A stretch of DNA of 64,000 nt, taken from the NCBI GenBank assembly GCA_030141605.1, contig JAQGDQ010000025.1, positions 64,001 to 128,000 of the forward strand, written 5' to 3'. The notes beneath the pieces were generated by a model. It was not told the origin of the DNA and searched no databases. It saw nothing but the letters and a program-made list of their open reading frames with translations. Each line of letters begins with the position of its first letter. Within the stretch, counting starts at the first letter, position 1. A program made the position numbers and the translations under genes. Below are positions 34,138 through 46,215 of this stretch, in pieces. The DNA comes from Tubiluchus corallicola (lineage: Eukaryota; Priapulida; Priapulimorpha; Priapulimorphida; Tubiluchidae).

Positions 34138-34215
34138 GCTTGATTACTGCTGCGTTTACCTGTCAGAAGGCAGATTTCTTTTATTTTAGAATTCTGCCTC
34201 CCAATGCCTACAACA
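34138..34215. repeat. Short dispersed repeat, copy 1 (partner at 55757-55840)
   Basis: Shares 'tttacctgtc' and 'tttattttagaattctgcct' with 55757-55840 in the same orientation. The rest of 33910-35388, between WDR54 and the repeat-rich block, shows no gene. Confidence 0.6.
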
Positions 34216-35498
34216 GACGTGACGGGCGTATGAACGAAAAGTTAAATTCCTGTTATTTTTTTAAAATAATCGTTTTTTGCGTAAAACAGTTGTTTGTACA
34301 ACAAAATAGCTACAGATATCTAGTATGGCAAGAAGAAGCACAGGAAGCGTGAGCAGTTATCTAAAACAAAATGAGAAAAACAATACAGAAATGGTAAAAT
34401 ATAATTCCAGTTTCGAATTTTGCGTGTTGTTACACTGTGGTAATTAGTGGCTAACTAAGCCAGCACACTCGTAGAAACCCCTTTTCCCACAAAGTAATTG
34501 TCACCTAAGGATTTAAGCTTAGGGTTGGTGTGGCAATCACAGTGACAGGCAAATTATTCCATTCGTTCACCACTCTCAATATATCAACCGCGGGCAACTC
34601 TTGCAAGTACAAGTTCTTCAGTTTACAAGCACCAGATACAAAGTAGTGGCTTACTTGATCCCAGATTCAGCCACTACTAGACTAATAATATAAGAGAGAA
34701 AAAGAGGGAAAGAATTGCCTTGTAAGTGATTGGTAAAGTAATGTAGAGGCTAATATTCTAGCCGACTTACGTAAACAGTTCTTCTGGCACAAGTGGATTT
34801 TTTCTACAAATCATAGCAGACAAAGTCAAAGGCAACTTCAAAGAAATATTTTTTGAAGATGTAATTAAATCATACCTTTTTTTCAAGGATGGGGTTGATA
34901 AGCAACTAAAAAAATTGAATTTCAAAAATCCCGGAAAATTTCTTGAAAACTTCAATCCAGAAACCAGTGGACGGGAGATCAGAAAAATGACAAGAAAGCT
35001 TAAAAGTGCCGGGTAAATATTTGTAATGTATTTCTTTTTGTGTTTTAAGATCTTGTTTAGAAATTTTGTTTTTTTCTGGTTGTATAAGGTTTGTTGCCAT
35101 AATTTTGGATTGTAATACACATATTTCAATTAAAATAGACATATTTAGCGTAGGTTTTGTCTGAAGGACATTTGTAATGTATTAGCTAATACAGGGGCTG
35201 AAAACACCTCCTACACTGTGCCCGAGATCTAATCAAGTCGTTCGAGGTGACACTGTAAATACACACTATGGTGTACACTGAGGGTGGTTTTTGATCAGGA
35301 CCCAGATTTGCCAGTGCTAAAAAGTACAGTGCCATGACAGAGGTTTTTTTCATACAGCTGGGTGTTCAGGCTTTACCACATGGGCATGGGTACAGTGGTG
35401 CCAGTTGGGCATTTTTAATTATTTCTGAAATTTTGTCTACAAGTTCTTTGCTGATCAGTTTTATATCAATTTCCTATTTCCACCCTATCTCTGAGCAG

Positions 35499-36153
35499 TA
35501 GCATGCAGAATGGGGGGGGGGGGTCAGAGGGTGTGTTGGCCACGGGTATCCATGTTGGCAAGGAAGCCAATCAAAGAGCGAAATAGAAGTTTAGTTTATG
35601 AAATTTGAAATTGTCTCTGTTAACTTCGTTGTACAAGCACACTACAGTCCTACAAGCTGATGTGAATGTGGATCCGTGTTTTGATAACTGAGACCGGAGT
35701 AAAAAATCTGTTGCATCTAGATACTGTGCATAATTTTGATCATAATATTAAGACAATATGAGGTGGCGTAAGTAGGTTAACATAATGTGCGTTGCATACA
35801 GGTTACTGTTTACCATCGCATTTGCAATCGCAAGTTGTGAAAGGTCATTTTCAAAACTGAAATTAATAAAAACACATCTGAGGTCTTCCATGTCACAAGC
35901 TACACTGACCAATCTGGCTTTAATCGGCATTGAAAAAGAATTCCTCACAGTTGATGTAAAAATGAAATAGTTCAAGTATTTTCAGACAGGAAATCACATT
36001 TGAGGAACCGAACTTAATAAATGCGAGCGATTTATATTTAATTCGAATAAAGTGCTTTTTTCATGTTTCACCTGTTTTTACATATTTAAAATGTCTTCGT
36101 TTCTTACATTTCTCAGTACTAGGCCCCATAGGCCACCAAACTTCTGCATGCCA
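35499..36153 (+). mobile_element. Internally deleted hAT element with transposase C-terminus
   Basis: Ends are inverted: tagcatgcagaatgg at the left and the complement of tggcatgcagaag at the right. Flanks ctgagcag and ctgagcta match at 6 of 8 positions, fitting a decayed 8-bp hAT target duplication. Copy B of the surrounding duplication lacks the insert. Inside, frame 35785-35970 encodes the hAT dimerisation motif SCERSFSKLKLIKTHLRSSM followed by LALIGIE. The catalytic part is missing, so it is non-autonomous. Confidence 0.75.
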
Positions 36154-36434
36154 CTGAGCTATATAAATATATATAGCCTTTCAAGTGCAAGTTTCACTAA
36201 AATAGGAGATATGTAACATTGTGTCTATAATAGATGATTTCCGGAACTTCGTGCATCGTGCTGGGCAAGTGTAAATCACATTTTGGTGTATTCCCTGCTT
36301 AAAGTTAACTAACAGGCACAAACCATGGAGAAATTTGATTATAAAATGAGGTGCCACTCTATATCCATTTGGTTGTGTCCCGAGTGTCATTTTAATTGAT
36401 TATGCGAGATCTATGGAAGAAACATTTTTAAATA

Positions 36435-37126
36435 CAGTCAAACCTCGTTATAATGCCAGGTCTGGGACACCACTAAATATGGCGATATAGCGGGGTTGGC
36501 GGTAAGGCGAGATTCATTAATATGAAAGCCATTCTACTGTGTAGCCTCTATTTTGTTTCCTAGTTCATTTTAATAAGTGATAAATAATAAAAAATATTAT
36601 ACCTATGACAACTATAAGTTACACTGCACATTTTTGCTGCATTAGCAATGCAGGTACCTTGCAAAACTTTTGGCTGACACAATGTGGAGAAGAAGTCTTG
36701 TGAAATACAAGTTAATTACCGTACTGCTGATTACTGGACAGTCAGACTATAATTAGCCACTGCTTATAACTTGACTTTGAGTCACAAGCAGCTTTAACAG
36801 CCGTTAAATTCACAGCAGTTCAGTACTTGAACCATAGTTATGGAACTCTTGTAGTCTTAAAATACATAGTCCTTGCTCAAAACCTCATACAGTCACTTAA
36901 TACGAAACCTAAATATGAATTTAAACATGGTGTTTTTACAATGTTTTGGCTGTTTTTCGGCAGTAATTCATTGTGCTTTATCTTGGCTGGCATTATAACA
37001 AGTTAAATTTATTATATAAAACAGATTTTTGGCAAAGCAGATATACATTGGTGAATAGCGGTAGGCGAGGTTGACATTATGATGAGGCTGGCATTATAAT
37101 GGGGGCGGTATAACGAGGCTTGACTG
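36435..37126. mobile_element. TA-flanked inverted-repeat element (pogo/Tigger-like MITE)
   Basis: The left end cagtcaaacctcgttataa and the right end ttataacgaggcttgactg-like (ggtataacgaggcttgactg) are inverted copies flanked by TA on both sides, 692 bp in all. No transposase frame seen. Sequence and TA target fit Tc1/mariner-pogo elements. Confidence 0.75.
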
Positions 37127-37262
37127 TACATCAGAAAAGGCTCTAACTAGTGTATTTTGTGAGAATTTGTTATTCTTTATGGCTACAAACTGTATATATT
37201 GGGTTATTATTCAATGGGTCATGTATGATCAGTTTTACAATAAGCCATGTTTTCTGTTTTAG

Positions 37263-37479
37263 AAGAAAGAACGCTCTGTATGACGACAAAGGAGTGCACA
37301 TCGCTACCAATCTTAATTTGTGTGACTGTTTAGACAAGTTTTGTCCGGGATGCCATTTTGACTGTCCAAAATGTGGCTCAGGAAAATGCGGGACTGAGTG
37401 TAGGACTAGTCGTCGATGGATATACGAAACCGTCGAAGTTGAAGGCACAAATTACGTGCGTCGCTTTAAAGATACGTGA
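37263..37479 (+). CDS. Terminal exon of an ARL14EP-like protein (ARF7EP_C domain)
   Basis: Acceptor ctgttttag at 37262, then 72 codons to TGA at 37477. The exon begins in phase 2. It encodes RKNALYDDKGVHI, then the dense cysteine cluster LCDCLDKFCPGCHFDCPKC followed by KCGTECRTSRRWIYE, the hallmark of the ARF7EP_C domain of ARL14 effector protein. An AATAAA follows at 37702. In mammals ARL14EP links ARL14 to myosin-1E in MHC-II vesicle transport, and the cysteine domain probably binds zinc. I found no upstream exon in 33910-37262. The 5' part may lie in unrecognised small exons, or this may be an orphaned exon carried by repeats: the exon lies in a segment missing from the duplicate at 45 kb, and a MITE ends 136 bp upstream. 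Confidence 0.72.
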
Positions 37480-37701
37480 AGGAAAACTAGTTAACCAGCA
37501 GAATGCAAACAAGTTTCTGCAACTAATTTTTCTTTGGTTAATCACATGTTGTTGTATCATGTCAGACAGGCTGAACAAGACAGCATTTTGCCAAGGGAGA
37601 CTAAAGTGAAAAGACTTGTAGCGCATCTGTGAATGTAAAAAAAACTTGTATCATATGAGTGACTGAACGGAAACAAATTTGTATCATATGTGTCAACGTG
37701 G

Positions 37702-37707
37702 AATAAA
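37702..37707 (+). terminator. Polyadenylation signal after the ARL14EP-like exon
   Basis: AATAAA 223 bp after the stop codon. Confidence 0.5.
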
Positions 37708-38640
37708 CTTGCGTACCTGTGAGCGAAGAACAACAGTCTTGTATAATGTGTTCACTGTGACTTACAAATTAAGTGAAATTTACAGTGCTAAAACCGAAAG
37801 TTTTTCCCTCAGAAAATGTATAAATTTGCACAATTAATATATAAGACTATTCGGTTAAGTTTTAAGCTACGGATCTGTTTTTAAATAGAATACTATCAAG
37901 CCTACTTGAATATCAATAATCAGGAAAACAGTTAACAGGCAAAAAGTTTCAGTTTCTCTGTCTAGTGTTTTAAATAAGGTTATTGATAAAAATGTTCTAT
38001 CTTTCCCAGGAGTCTTTAAATGGATTGTTATAATAATCGATGTTACCTTAAATACGTTTTGTTGTTAGCTTATTAACTCATATTCCACCTCTGTCACTAA
38101 ACACCACTCTTTGATACTAAAAACTAATAAATAAAATTCAAGTAACAAATAATGTATATTTTAATCTGCAGAAAACTTTGATATATTGATACCACAAAAC
38201 ATTCATGAGGATGGATAAATTTTCAAACATTAATTTGGTGTAATTTATGGTTGTTTTGCAATAGTTTGCAAGATAAATGCACAAGTTACCACTTGAAAAA
38301 ATGAATTAGTTCAGATCTAGTATAGGAAATGTTAATAAACAAAATCTGCATGATGTTGTGCATAAAAAATCAAACAGTATATTATCATCATGCCAGGTTT
38401 AGCTTAGCAAAAAGATAATGATACATCAAATTTCGAAATCCATGCGAAAAATACACCCTGCAAAAGTGAGTAGCTAAAAATACGTGTATTGCACAATTAA
38501 ATAAAGGTCAAACGAGACAAATTTAGCCACTTTGTTTCACCGAAATTAATTTCGTTATAATTTGACCACCTACCTACGTACAGCATCTACTAGCATCACT
38601 TAATTTGCTGAACATTTACTACCATTTCATTATATTAGAA

Positions 38641-39023
38641 AAAGCCACAAATAATGTAATACAGATATAGAACTATATCACCCGTAATAAAATAAATGAA
38701 ACAAACACCCTAAATAGTAACAATACCATACATTAATTATTGTATTGTTGTTTCCCATTGTATACCAAAAAGCCATAAATAATGTAATACAGATATAGAA
38801 CAATATCACCCGTAATAAAATAAATGAAACAAACACCCTAAATAGTAACAATACAATACGTTAATTATTGTATTGTTGTTTCCCACTGTATACCAAAAAG
38901 CCATAAATAATGTAATACAGATATAGAACAATATCACCCGTAATTAAATAAATGAAACAAACACCCTAAATAGTAACAATACCATACATTAATTATTGTA
39001 TTGTTGTTGCCCACTGTATACCA
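38641..39023. repeat. Three tandem copies of a 128-bp unit
   Basis: Units start with aaagcca(c/t)aaataatg at 38641, 38769 and 38897 and differ at only a few positions. The high identity indicates recent amplification. No coding content. Confidence 0.95.
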
Positions 39024-39245
39024 TGCAAGTCAAACATATGCATATACATATATGTTTATATATATATAAGATTATGGAGCTTTACTATAACAATAATGGT
39101 TTAGCAGTTAGCACTAAACTGCTGCCTGTTCTCAGTAGCATGGCTAATATGGGAGCAATTACTCCCTCTGAATTGGCACCTTTAATCACATTTATTTGAG
39201 CAATCTCCCTACCATGTTTTTGAAGTGAGTCAAATTTGTGTTGGG

Positions 39246-39500
39246 AAACTGAGCATCAACAATGTACTTAAAATTCATGATCGCCAATGACGTGTTTCCA
39301 TTTATCCTAACCTGTCCACATTGTACCACATTTTCCTGATCAGACCCATAGCTAACGAAGTTTCTGAACGTTCCTTTAGTCGACTGAAAGAGATAAAGTC
39401 CTACCTTCATTCTACAATGGGCAAGAATAAATTGTGTTGATTGCTGTGCTCTCTATTGAAAATGAGTTGACTACTGAAGTGGATTATAATAAAGTTATCT
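39246..39500 (+). mobile_element. Second hAT transposase C-terminal remnant
   Basis: Plus-strand translation contains EVSERSFSRLKEIKSYLHST (about 39357-39416) and, after a frameshift, AVLSIENELTTEV. This is the hAT dimerisation region with stops and frame changes. It differs from the copy at 35.8 kb and is not a recent duplicate of it. Confidence 0.65.
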
Positions 39501-39543
39501 TACTTTGCTAAAATGAAACCTAGACGAAAGAGACTTGTAGTTT

Positions 39544-39677
39544 CTTCATGAGACATTTTCGCCATGTTTCATTTTCTTTTCATTTTGCATTTAAAATTAA
39601 AATAAAAATTCTTCATGAGACATTTTCACCATGTTTCATTTTCTTTTCATTTTGCATTTAAAATTAAAATAAATAAA
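39544..39677. repeat. Two tandem copies of a 67-bp unit
   Basis: cttcatgagacattttc starts at 39544 and 39611; the copies are almost identical. Confidence 0.95.
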
Positions 39678-39940
39678 TAAAATAAGATGTTTTTACTATG
39701 TTTTGAGACTTATGAGCTAACTATAAAACTTTTGATTGTGTTTTAAACAAAATAGCAATTATGTACTTCCTTTAAAACAATATCTTCCTCCTGTTTTTAT
39801 TTTAGATATGATATTAAAATGTATAATCAATGCGCTAAAAATTGTTCAATATATGTTTCAGTGCCTTTTTTATGAGCTGGCTCCCCCTAACTTTAGAACC
39901 TGGCTAGGCCCCTGCCTGTTCTCTTACACAACTTGGTTAT

Positions 39941-39946
39941 TTTATT
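39941..39946 (-). terminator. Polyadenylation signal of AACS
   Basis: TTTATT on the plus strand, i.e. AATAAA on the minus strand, about 57 bp after the AACS stop codon. Confidence 0.65.
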
Positions 39947-40002
39947 GAAGGCCTACTCTTTTCAATGCACACAAAAAAACAAATTATTATATTTCACAAA
40001 TC

Positions 40003-42036
40003 TCACCAGTTCTGTAATTCTGGGATATCTCTGTACAGCTCTAAAGAGTCTGGATTTGCTAGAGCTCCCTTATTTTGGACTTCCAGACCCGAGATGATTT
40101 GTTTAACAGCGACTTCCACTTTCTTGCTATTGGTTGTGTAAGGTATATCTTTAGTTTCGAGAATCAGCGAGGGGACGTGTCGCACTGATAATTCTGTCCT
40201 AATTCCTGCTTTCAATCTCTTCACCAGATCTTGAGTGAAAGGATGGCCTGAAGTCATTTTGACAAACAAGATTACACGTTCTTCTCCTTTATCATTTTGC
40301 TGCCCGATGCATAGCGAATCATCTATTTCCTTATAAGATTCCACAATGTTGTAGATCTCAGAACTACCAAAACGCACACCGCTTGGATTAAGTGTACCGT
40401 CACTACGTCCTAACATCCACAAACCACCTGTTCGCTTGTTTATCAAGCAAAAATCACCATGTGTCCAAACGCCCGGGAATGTCTCAAAGTATGATTTCCG
40501 ATACCTGCTACCAGTTGGGTCATTCCAGAAGTGAGTAGGCATAGACGGGAAAGGCTTTGTGCAAACTAGGTCTCCTCTCTTTCCATACACTGGCTTGCCA
40601 CTATCATCATAGCATTCAACAGCCATGCCAAGATTTCTACACTGTATTTCACCTCGGTAGACCGGAACAGTCCAGTTCCAGCCTGCAAAACAGGAAATTA
40701 TATCAGTTCCACCAGTTATAGACCCCAGCAGTACATTCTTTTTGATATTTTCATACACATAGTCGAAGCTTTTAGGTTTAAGAGGTGAACCCGTGCTAAG
40801 AATGCTGTGCAGTGACTTTAGGTTATGCGACTGTTTCGGATGCACTTTTTTGTCTTCTAATAATGCGATCCATTTAGCACTAGTGCCAAGAACTGTTATA
40901 TTTAACTGGTCGATTAAATCCCACAACACATAAGGAGTTGGAACTAGCGGCGACCCATCATACAAAACTAACGTGGCACCAATAGCAAGAGCTGACACCA
41001 TCCAGTTCCACATCATCCAACCCGTTGTTGTATAGTAGAGGAGAACATCTTTATCGGTCATGTTACCGCCTAATACATGTTCCTTCCAAAGCTGTAACAA
41101 TGTACCCCCTGCTGAATGTACCATGCACTTAGGTACACCCGTTGTGCCTGAAGAATACATGATAAACAGGGGATGATTGAATGGCAGCTGCTCGAACGTT
41201 AGTTTCGGAATCGACCCGTCAGCATTTATACCATCTAAAAGAAACTCATCAAGATAAACGCTTTTGGGTATAATAGATATGTCCTGTTTTGTTCCCACAA
41301 AATGGATTACAACAACTTTTTCTAATTCTGGCAGGCCAGACACAACATTGTGGAGTTTATCAATGTGGTTGTGGACCTTACTGTTGTACATAACAGCATC
41401 AACCGAAAATATCAACTTTGGTTGAATCTGTGTGAATCTGTCTAAAACACCATGAACTCCAAAGTCAGGTGAAGTAGAACTCCATACTGCACCAATGCTA
41501 GCTGCTGCCAACATTGCCACAATCGCTTCGGCACAGTTTGGTATGTATCCTACAACACGATCGTTACATTTCACACCCATCGCTCTCATTGCAGCAGCAT
41601 ACTGAGCGACATGTTGTCTTAACTCCTTGAAAGTGCACTTTTCAGGCTCACCACTGATTCGTTCACCAGTAGAATACAAAGCAATGCGATCGCTATTGTC
41701 TCGCAGTAGATTCTCTGCATAGTTTAAACGTGCTCCCGTAAACCACTCTGGAATTTCGGCAATAGATTTACTTTTATCAACTACCACTGCAAACGGCTTT
41801 GAATAAGTCACTCCACTGAAATGCCAAACTTCCTCCCAAAAGGAGTCATACTCTTTGATAGACCACTGCCATAACTCCTCATACGTTTCTAACTTGAGAC
41901 TGTATTTCTTGTTTATCACATGTCTAAACTTAGTCATCTGTGTGATCAGAGAGTGAGTAGGCGACCAACAAAGGATATCCTCATCAAAGTCACCAGTTCC
42001 AAAGGAATGATCATCGGCATTATTCAAGTCAGTCAT
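40003..42036 (-). CDS. AACS: Acetoacetyl-CoA synthetase, intronless
   Basis: One uninterrupted frame of 677 residues, matching the family length (human 672). It is a cytosolic ANL-superfamily ligase that activates acetoacetate to acetoacetyl-CoA with ATP, feeding ketone bodies into sterol and fatty-acid synthesis. Visible motifs: [10 protein letters not shown] (about 102), the AMP-binding P-loop [19 protein letters not shown] (about 293-311), [10 protein letters not shown] (about 336), [13 protein letters not shown] (about 438), WTHGDF (about 524), [20 protein letters not shown] (about 543) and the catalytic lysine region [11 protein letters not shown] (about 635). No lesions. A splice-acceptor-like ttttattttag lies 9 bases before the ATG, so a 5'UTR intron is possible. 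A single coding exon is unusual beside intron-rich neighbours and raises the question of a retrogene. The AATAAA on the minus strand is at 39941. Confidence 0.97.
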   Translation of the reverse strand: MTDLNNADDHSFGTGDFDEDILCWSPTHSLITQMTKFRHVINKKYSLKLETYEELWQWSIKEYDSFWEEVWHFSGVTYSKPFAVVVDKSKSIAEIPEWFTGARLNYAENLLRDNSDRIALYSTGERISGEPEKCTFKELRQHVAQYAAAMRAMGVKCNDRVVGYIPNCAEAIVAMLAAASIGAVWSSTSPDFGVHGVLDRFTQIQPKLIFSVDAVMYNSKVHNHIDKLHNVVSGLPELEKVVVIHFVGTKQDISIIPKSVYLDEFLLDGINADGSIPKLTFEQLPFNHPLFIMYSSGTTGVPKCMVHSAGGTLLQLWKEHVLGGNMTDKDVLLYYTTTGWMMWNWMVSALAIGATLVLYDGSPLVPTPYVLWDLIDQLNITVLGTSAKWIALLEDKKVHPKQSHNLKSLHSILSTGSPLKPKSFDYVYENIKKNVLLGSITGGTDIISCFAGWNWTVPVYRGEIQCRNLGMAVECYDDSGKPVYGKRGDLVCTKPFPSMPTHFWNDPTGSRYRKSYFETFPGVWTHGDFCLINKRTGGLWMLGRSDGTLNPSGVRFGSSEIYNIVESYKEIDDSLCIGQQNDKGEERVILFVKMTSGHPFTQDLVKRLKAGIRTELSVRHVPSLILETKDIPYTTNSKKVEVAVKQIISGLEVQNKGALANPDSLELYRDIPELQNW

Positions 42037-42102
42037 TGTATCTTCCTAAAATAAAAACTATATAAAATTAGCTACAAAACTTTTACACAGAATTTGCTTA
42101 TA

Positions 42103-42919
42103 CAGTAGTCGCCGCTTAATAGACTCACGGTTAATAGACTCGATCACTTAATTGACTCAAAAACACCTGGAACGGGCCGCTTCTATTCAAATATACATAA
42201 AAACTATCGGTAATTGACTCAAATAACTCCGCTTAATTGACTCAATATTTTTCCTTTACCTACTTAAAATAAGATATTTGTATGTGGCCAAAGAACCTTT
42301 CCTACTTTTATGTCATCTTTACTTCCCTTTTGTGCATTATGTATGCAGAAACAATCATGTTAAGTACCGTTTTCTTTGTAAGCAGGTAACAGTCAGGCTT
42401 TCAGGCTTAATCAGTTAACAGTCAAAGATGCAGGTACAGTAATCAGCCGGTATTCCTTGCGACTTACAAGACTAAACATCGTACGGCAAATAAGAGCAAA
42501 GTAAGTGAGCAGGCGATTCAAAACTGTTTTAGTCATGCACAACAACAGATTTTCAACGTTTTTATAATTACGAAAACTTTGTGGGCCAACTTCTTCACGA
42601 AAAAATGAAGCAGCCGACCTTGAAAGAATTTTTGTAATTTTTGCAAATAAACACACTTAGAAAAGTCTGTGATTTAGAAAAGTATACTTTTTAACTTATT
42701 GCTAATTCACTTATATAAATTTTAAATTATTTTTTCCAATTTTTAACTGCACAAAGGAATTTAGGGATTAGTTCGTTTCTAAAATTCATTAAAGACCGTT
42801 TGCAGTGCATAGTATGCTGGCTGACGACTCATACTTCTATACCTGTAATACTACACCCATCGGTTAATTGGGTCAAAACACGTCGGTCCCAAAGTGAGTC
42901 TATTAAGCGGCACCTACTA
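42103..42919 (+). mobile_element. Tigger/pogo-type element with transposase C-terminal remnant
   Basis: The left end cagtagtcgccgcttaatag and the right end (complement of tagtaggtgccgcttaatag) are inverted copies, each flanked by TA; 817 bp. Near the right end, the plus strand encodes YNYENFVGQLLHEK then MKQPTLKEFL and a stop (about 42565-42638), like the PIP-box-style C-terminus of Tigger transposases. The DDE catalytic part is gone. The element ends 66 bp upstream of the AACS ATG and so occupies its promoter side. Confidence 0.75.
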
Positions 42920-45356
42920 TAGTAATTTGTTCTTTGCTCTTTACTTTTGTGGATAAAATTACTAGCATGGGCAAAAAAATCAATACTTCTTTTAAATGAT
43001 GAGATTTTATTCAGATAAGCCTGGTTTATTTATCAGAAGACATTTGTTGAATTTAATGTAGCTGTGCTATCTCTTGGTTGCATGCCCTCCACGATGCATT
43101 TAAGTGGCCTATAGCATTTGGTGGGTAATACATGCTATGAGAATAGCTGTGTTAATTAGTGAACGATTTCTCTGTTAGACATTATGTTTACAAGTTAACA
43201 TGCAAGAGTTTTCCATTGGCCCGACTATTACATAATACAAATTTCAAATGCTACTGCATAGTGAAACTGGCCATTCCTGTTTTGTGCTAGACAAAAAAAA
43301 ATACAAGCAAGACTCTTGGCGTGAAATCACAACTACAGCAATGTAATTATTGTTGGTATATTTTTTATAACAAGTTGTAGATTTAGAAGCAAACTCAATC
43401 ATTTCAGTTCCTACCGACCCATCGTCATAATTAATAAGGGTGACCTGCACACAAATATAAAGATATATCATCCTTAAGTTGTGTCTCATAGAATTTTATA
43501 AAGTCATAAAGTCAAACAGGTCACATCGGAGCTGTCTGTTATTTACATCTAACATCAATGTGATAAAACTCCTCAGCTGTCTCAGGGGATGATGTCTTCA
43601 TAACGAGATAATTATACTTAACTTATGTTAAAAAACAAATTTGTCACTAAAGGAGCTCTGCAAACTACTGTATTTTCGCACACATTCCTTATAGTAGAAC
43701 TATAAGAAACATGTTTCAGAATACAGTCCTCCCAATGGCAGTGTGTCCTTAGCGGCAGCGTACCGGTACCGTACTAATAATCTACAGTTACGAACTTACA
43801 AATACAATAATGTAATTTGCAAACTGAATCTACATCTAGTTACATTCAATTCTTAGTAATTTAGAGCATCGCTTAGATCTAACATTTTTCAATAAAAGAA
43901 ACGAAAGCTCAAGGGAAATTACCATAAGGGAAAAACTTAGCTAACAAGCCAATCTAAAGAAATTACACGACAGACACTACACGTGAGTCTCTTCATATGC
44001 CAACGTGCTTTGCGTGGTAGCTACAAGCACCGAAATCTTTCAACGTGTCAGACCAAATAATCTGGCAACTACATTATGCTTTGACGCAGCTTATCACCAC
44101 AGATAATTATAATGACTAGTTTAAGTATAATGGCCCTTATTAATGGGTCTCCTTACTTTGAAATGTTGCCCCCTATGCAATAGAAACTCAAACGAATCTG
44201 TAAAAACCGTCAAAACAATAAGAAAAAGCATCAAATTTTAATTTTGAGTAAAGAATGCTCATTCATTAATTTTTCACAAAAAATGCAAAGAATTTTAAAA
44301 ATAAGAAGTATCAGAATAATTAAATATATAAATATTTGTAGCTACAGTAGTTGGGATAGCTTTTGATGATGCCTAAGACACAAGCAAAAACTTTGGGTAA
44401 GCATACCTTTTCCCATGCCATTCCAAATGTTTAGAATGGGCTTCCACTGCATAATAAAATTACATTTAAAAAAAATTGCTCAAGGCACATTGAATTGGAT
44501 TTTAAATTTGCCTGGGTTTTCCTAACGAGATTTTTACATTGATTTTTTTAATTTCAATTTTTAAACGCTTTTATGAAGTTACAGTGTGCATAGTTCTATG
44601 ATTTATATTAGGCTTTGTAAAATCTTTGGTTGTAAAGTACAACTGAGCATACCTGCACGACAACTTGTACTAGCCCTTACCATAAACGGTAAGTTTCAGC
44701 ATAAATAACACTTTGCAGAATAGGCCTACATTCAGAACATTTTAGTCACTTGTGGAAAAGAGTCACCTAATTGTGAAGCCAAAATTGCGTGAATTTAATT
44801 AATGACCACTGGCTAGTCCACGGCTTCATGATAAGATATGAGTGTTAGTTTAAGATTAATCATAAAATTTTACTGTGTCGCAATTTTGTCAACTAAGAAC
44901 ACATCAAATTAGCAACATCATTATAACTCTGTATTTACTGTCAATCAAGAACCATAACTCTAGCCCTCTGCTCCTCAAGTGATGATAATGCGAGAACATT
45001 CTGCCTCGTTTTTGATCACTGATTCCAAAAACCGTTTAGATTACAGAGTTAGTACGGACTATATTTTTCGATCTTTTCTCTTATTCTTGTAGATTATGGC
45101 CGGATTATGACTTTTTGGATGCCAAAGGCTAAAGAAATTATGAGGCCCCTCAGACGGAGCTACCTTCTAATTTGCTCGCCCTTGTCTACACGTTTGGTAA
45201 AATATCGGTTCACGGTGATTATTTTTGCAACCCTTTCCAATTTCCCTGACTTTTCGCCCTATTTTTTCTTTTTCCCTGACGTTTCCATAACTTTCCAGGA
45301 TAGCCTGCATTTTCAAGGATTTTCCAGAATTTTCCCTGACCGTTGAAACCCTGATT
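42920..45356. other. Intergenic stretch with no recognised gene
   Basis: AT-rich sequence. Near 45240-45345 there is a low-complexity cluster of 'ttccctgac' and 'ttttcca' motifs, a style seen in decayed transposon tails. No exon passed frame and splice checks. Confidence 0.6.
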
Positions 45357-46215
45357 GCTACAGTGGCGTTAGTTGTCCATTTTTAATTATTTCTGAGATC
45401 TTGTCTACAAGTGTTTTGCTGATGAGTTTTATATCAGTTTTGTAGTCAATTGTCTTTGAGTTATATAAATATAGCCCTTTAGGCACAAAGTTTCAATAGT
45501 ATAGGAGATATGCAGCATGGACAGTGTACGAAGTGGTTTCAGAGTCTTTGTACATCATTTCTGGACATTTGCATATCGCATTTCGATGCGTTCCCTGCTT
45601 AAAGGTGACTCACAGGCGCAAACGATGGGGAAATTCGAATATAAAAAGAGATGCCACTCTATATCCGATTGGTTGTATAATCAGGAAAACAGTTAACAGG
45701 CAAAAAGTTTCAGTTTTTCTTTCTAGTTTTTTTAAATAAAGTTATTGATAAAAATGTTCCGTCTTTCTCAAGAGTCTTTAAATGGATGGCTACAATAATT
45801 TTCTGTTTTAAATACCTTTTGTTGTTAGCTGAATAATTCTTATCCCTCCTCTGTGACTAAACATCACTTTCTGATACTGATAAACAAAATTCAAGTAGCA
45901 AATAATGTATATTTTACTGCTTCAAATCTGCAGAAAACCTTGATATCAAGAAGTGTTATTTGAAAAATGCTTCTGCTCAATAAGAAAACAACATTAAAAA
46001 AAAACATAGAATAAAAGGAAATGATCAGCTTTGCAGTGAAAACATACATCTGTAAACACACCTTCAATGTCAGAAATAAAATCTTGTATACAAAAATTTC
46101 AGCTTTTTCTGTAGCAAGTTGGATCAATACATTTACTTTAGCACAACACATTTATGAGGATGGATAAATTTGCAAACATTAATTTTGTATAATTATTCGT
46201 TGTTTTGCTATAGTT
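45357..46215. repeat. Duplicated block, copy B (partner at 35389-38275)
   Basis: Continuous counterpart of copy A. It lacks the hAT insert (junction near 45460) and the 1.54-kb segment (junction at 45676/45677). It has its own roughly 185-bp extra segment at about 45958-46144. Confidence 0.8.

Larger units (their letters stand above)
35389..38275. repeat. Duplicated block, copy A (interrupted; partner at 45357-46215)
   Basis: Three segments, 35389-35490, 36154-36376 and 37916-38275, are colinear with copy B. The first gap is the hAT insertion. The second gap (36377-37915) holds a TA-flanked inverted-repeat element and the ARL14EP-like exon, and is absent from copy B. Confidence 0.8.

Noticed and set aside
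34767-35129. Minus-strand 120-codon frame upstream of the hAT block
   Set aside because: Low-complexity Lys/Leu/Phe composition; looks like repeat tail rather than a gene.
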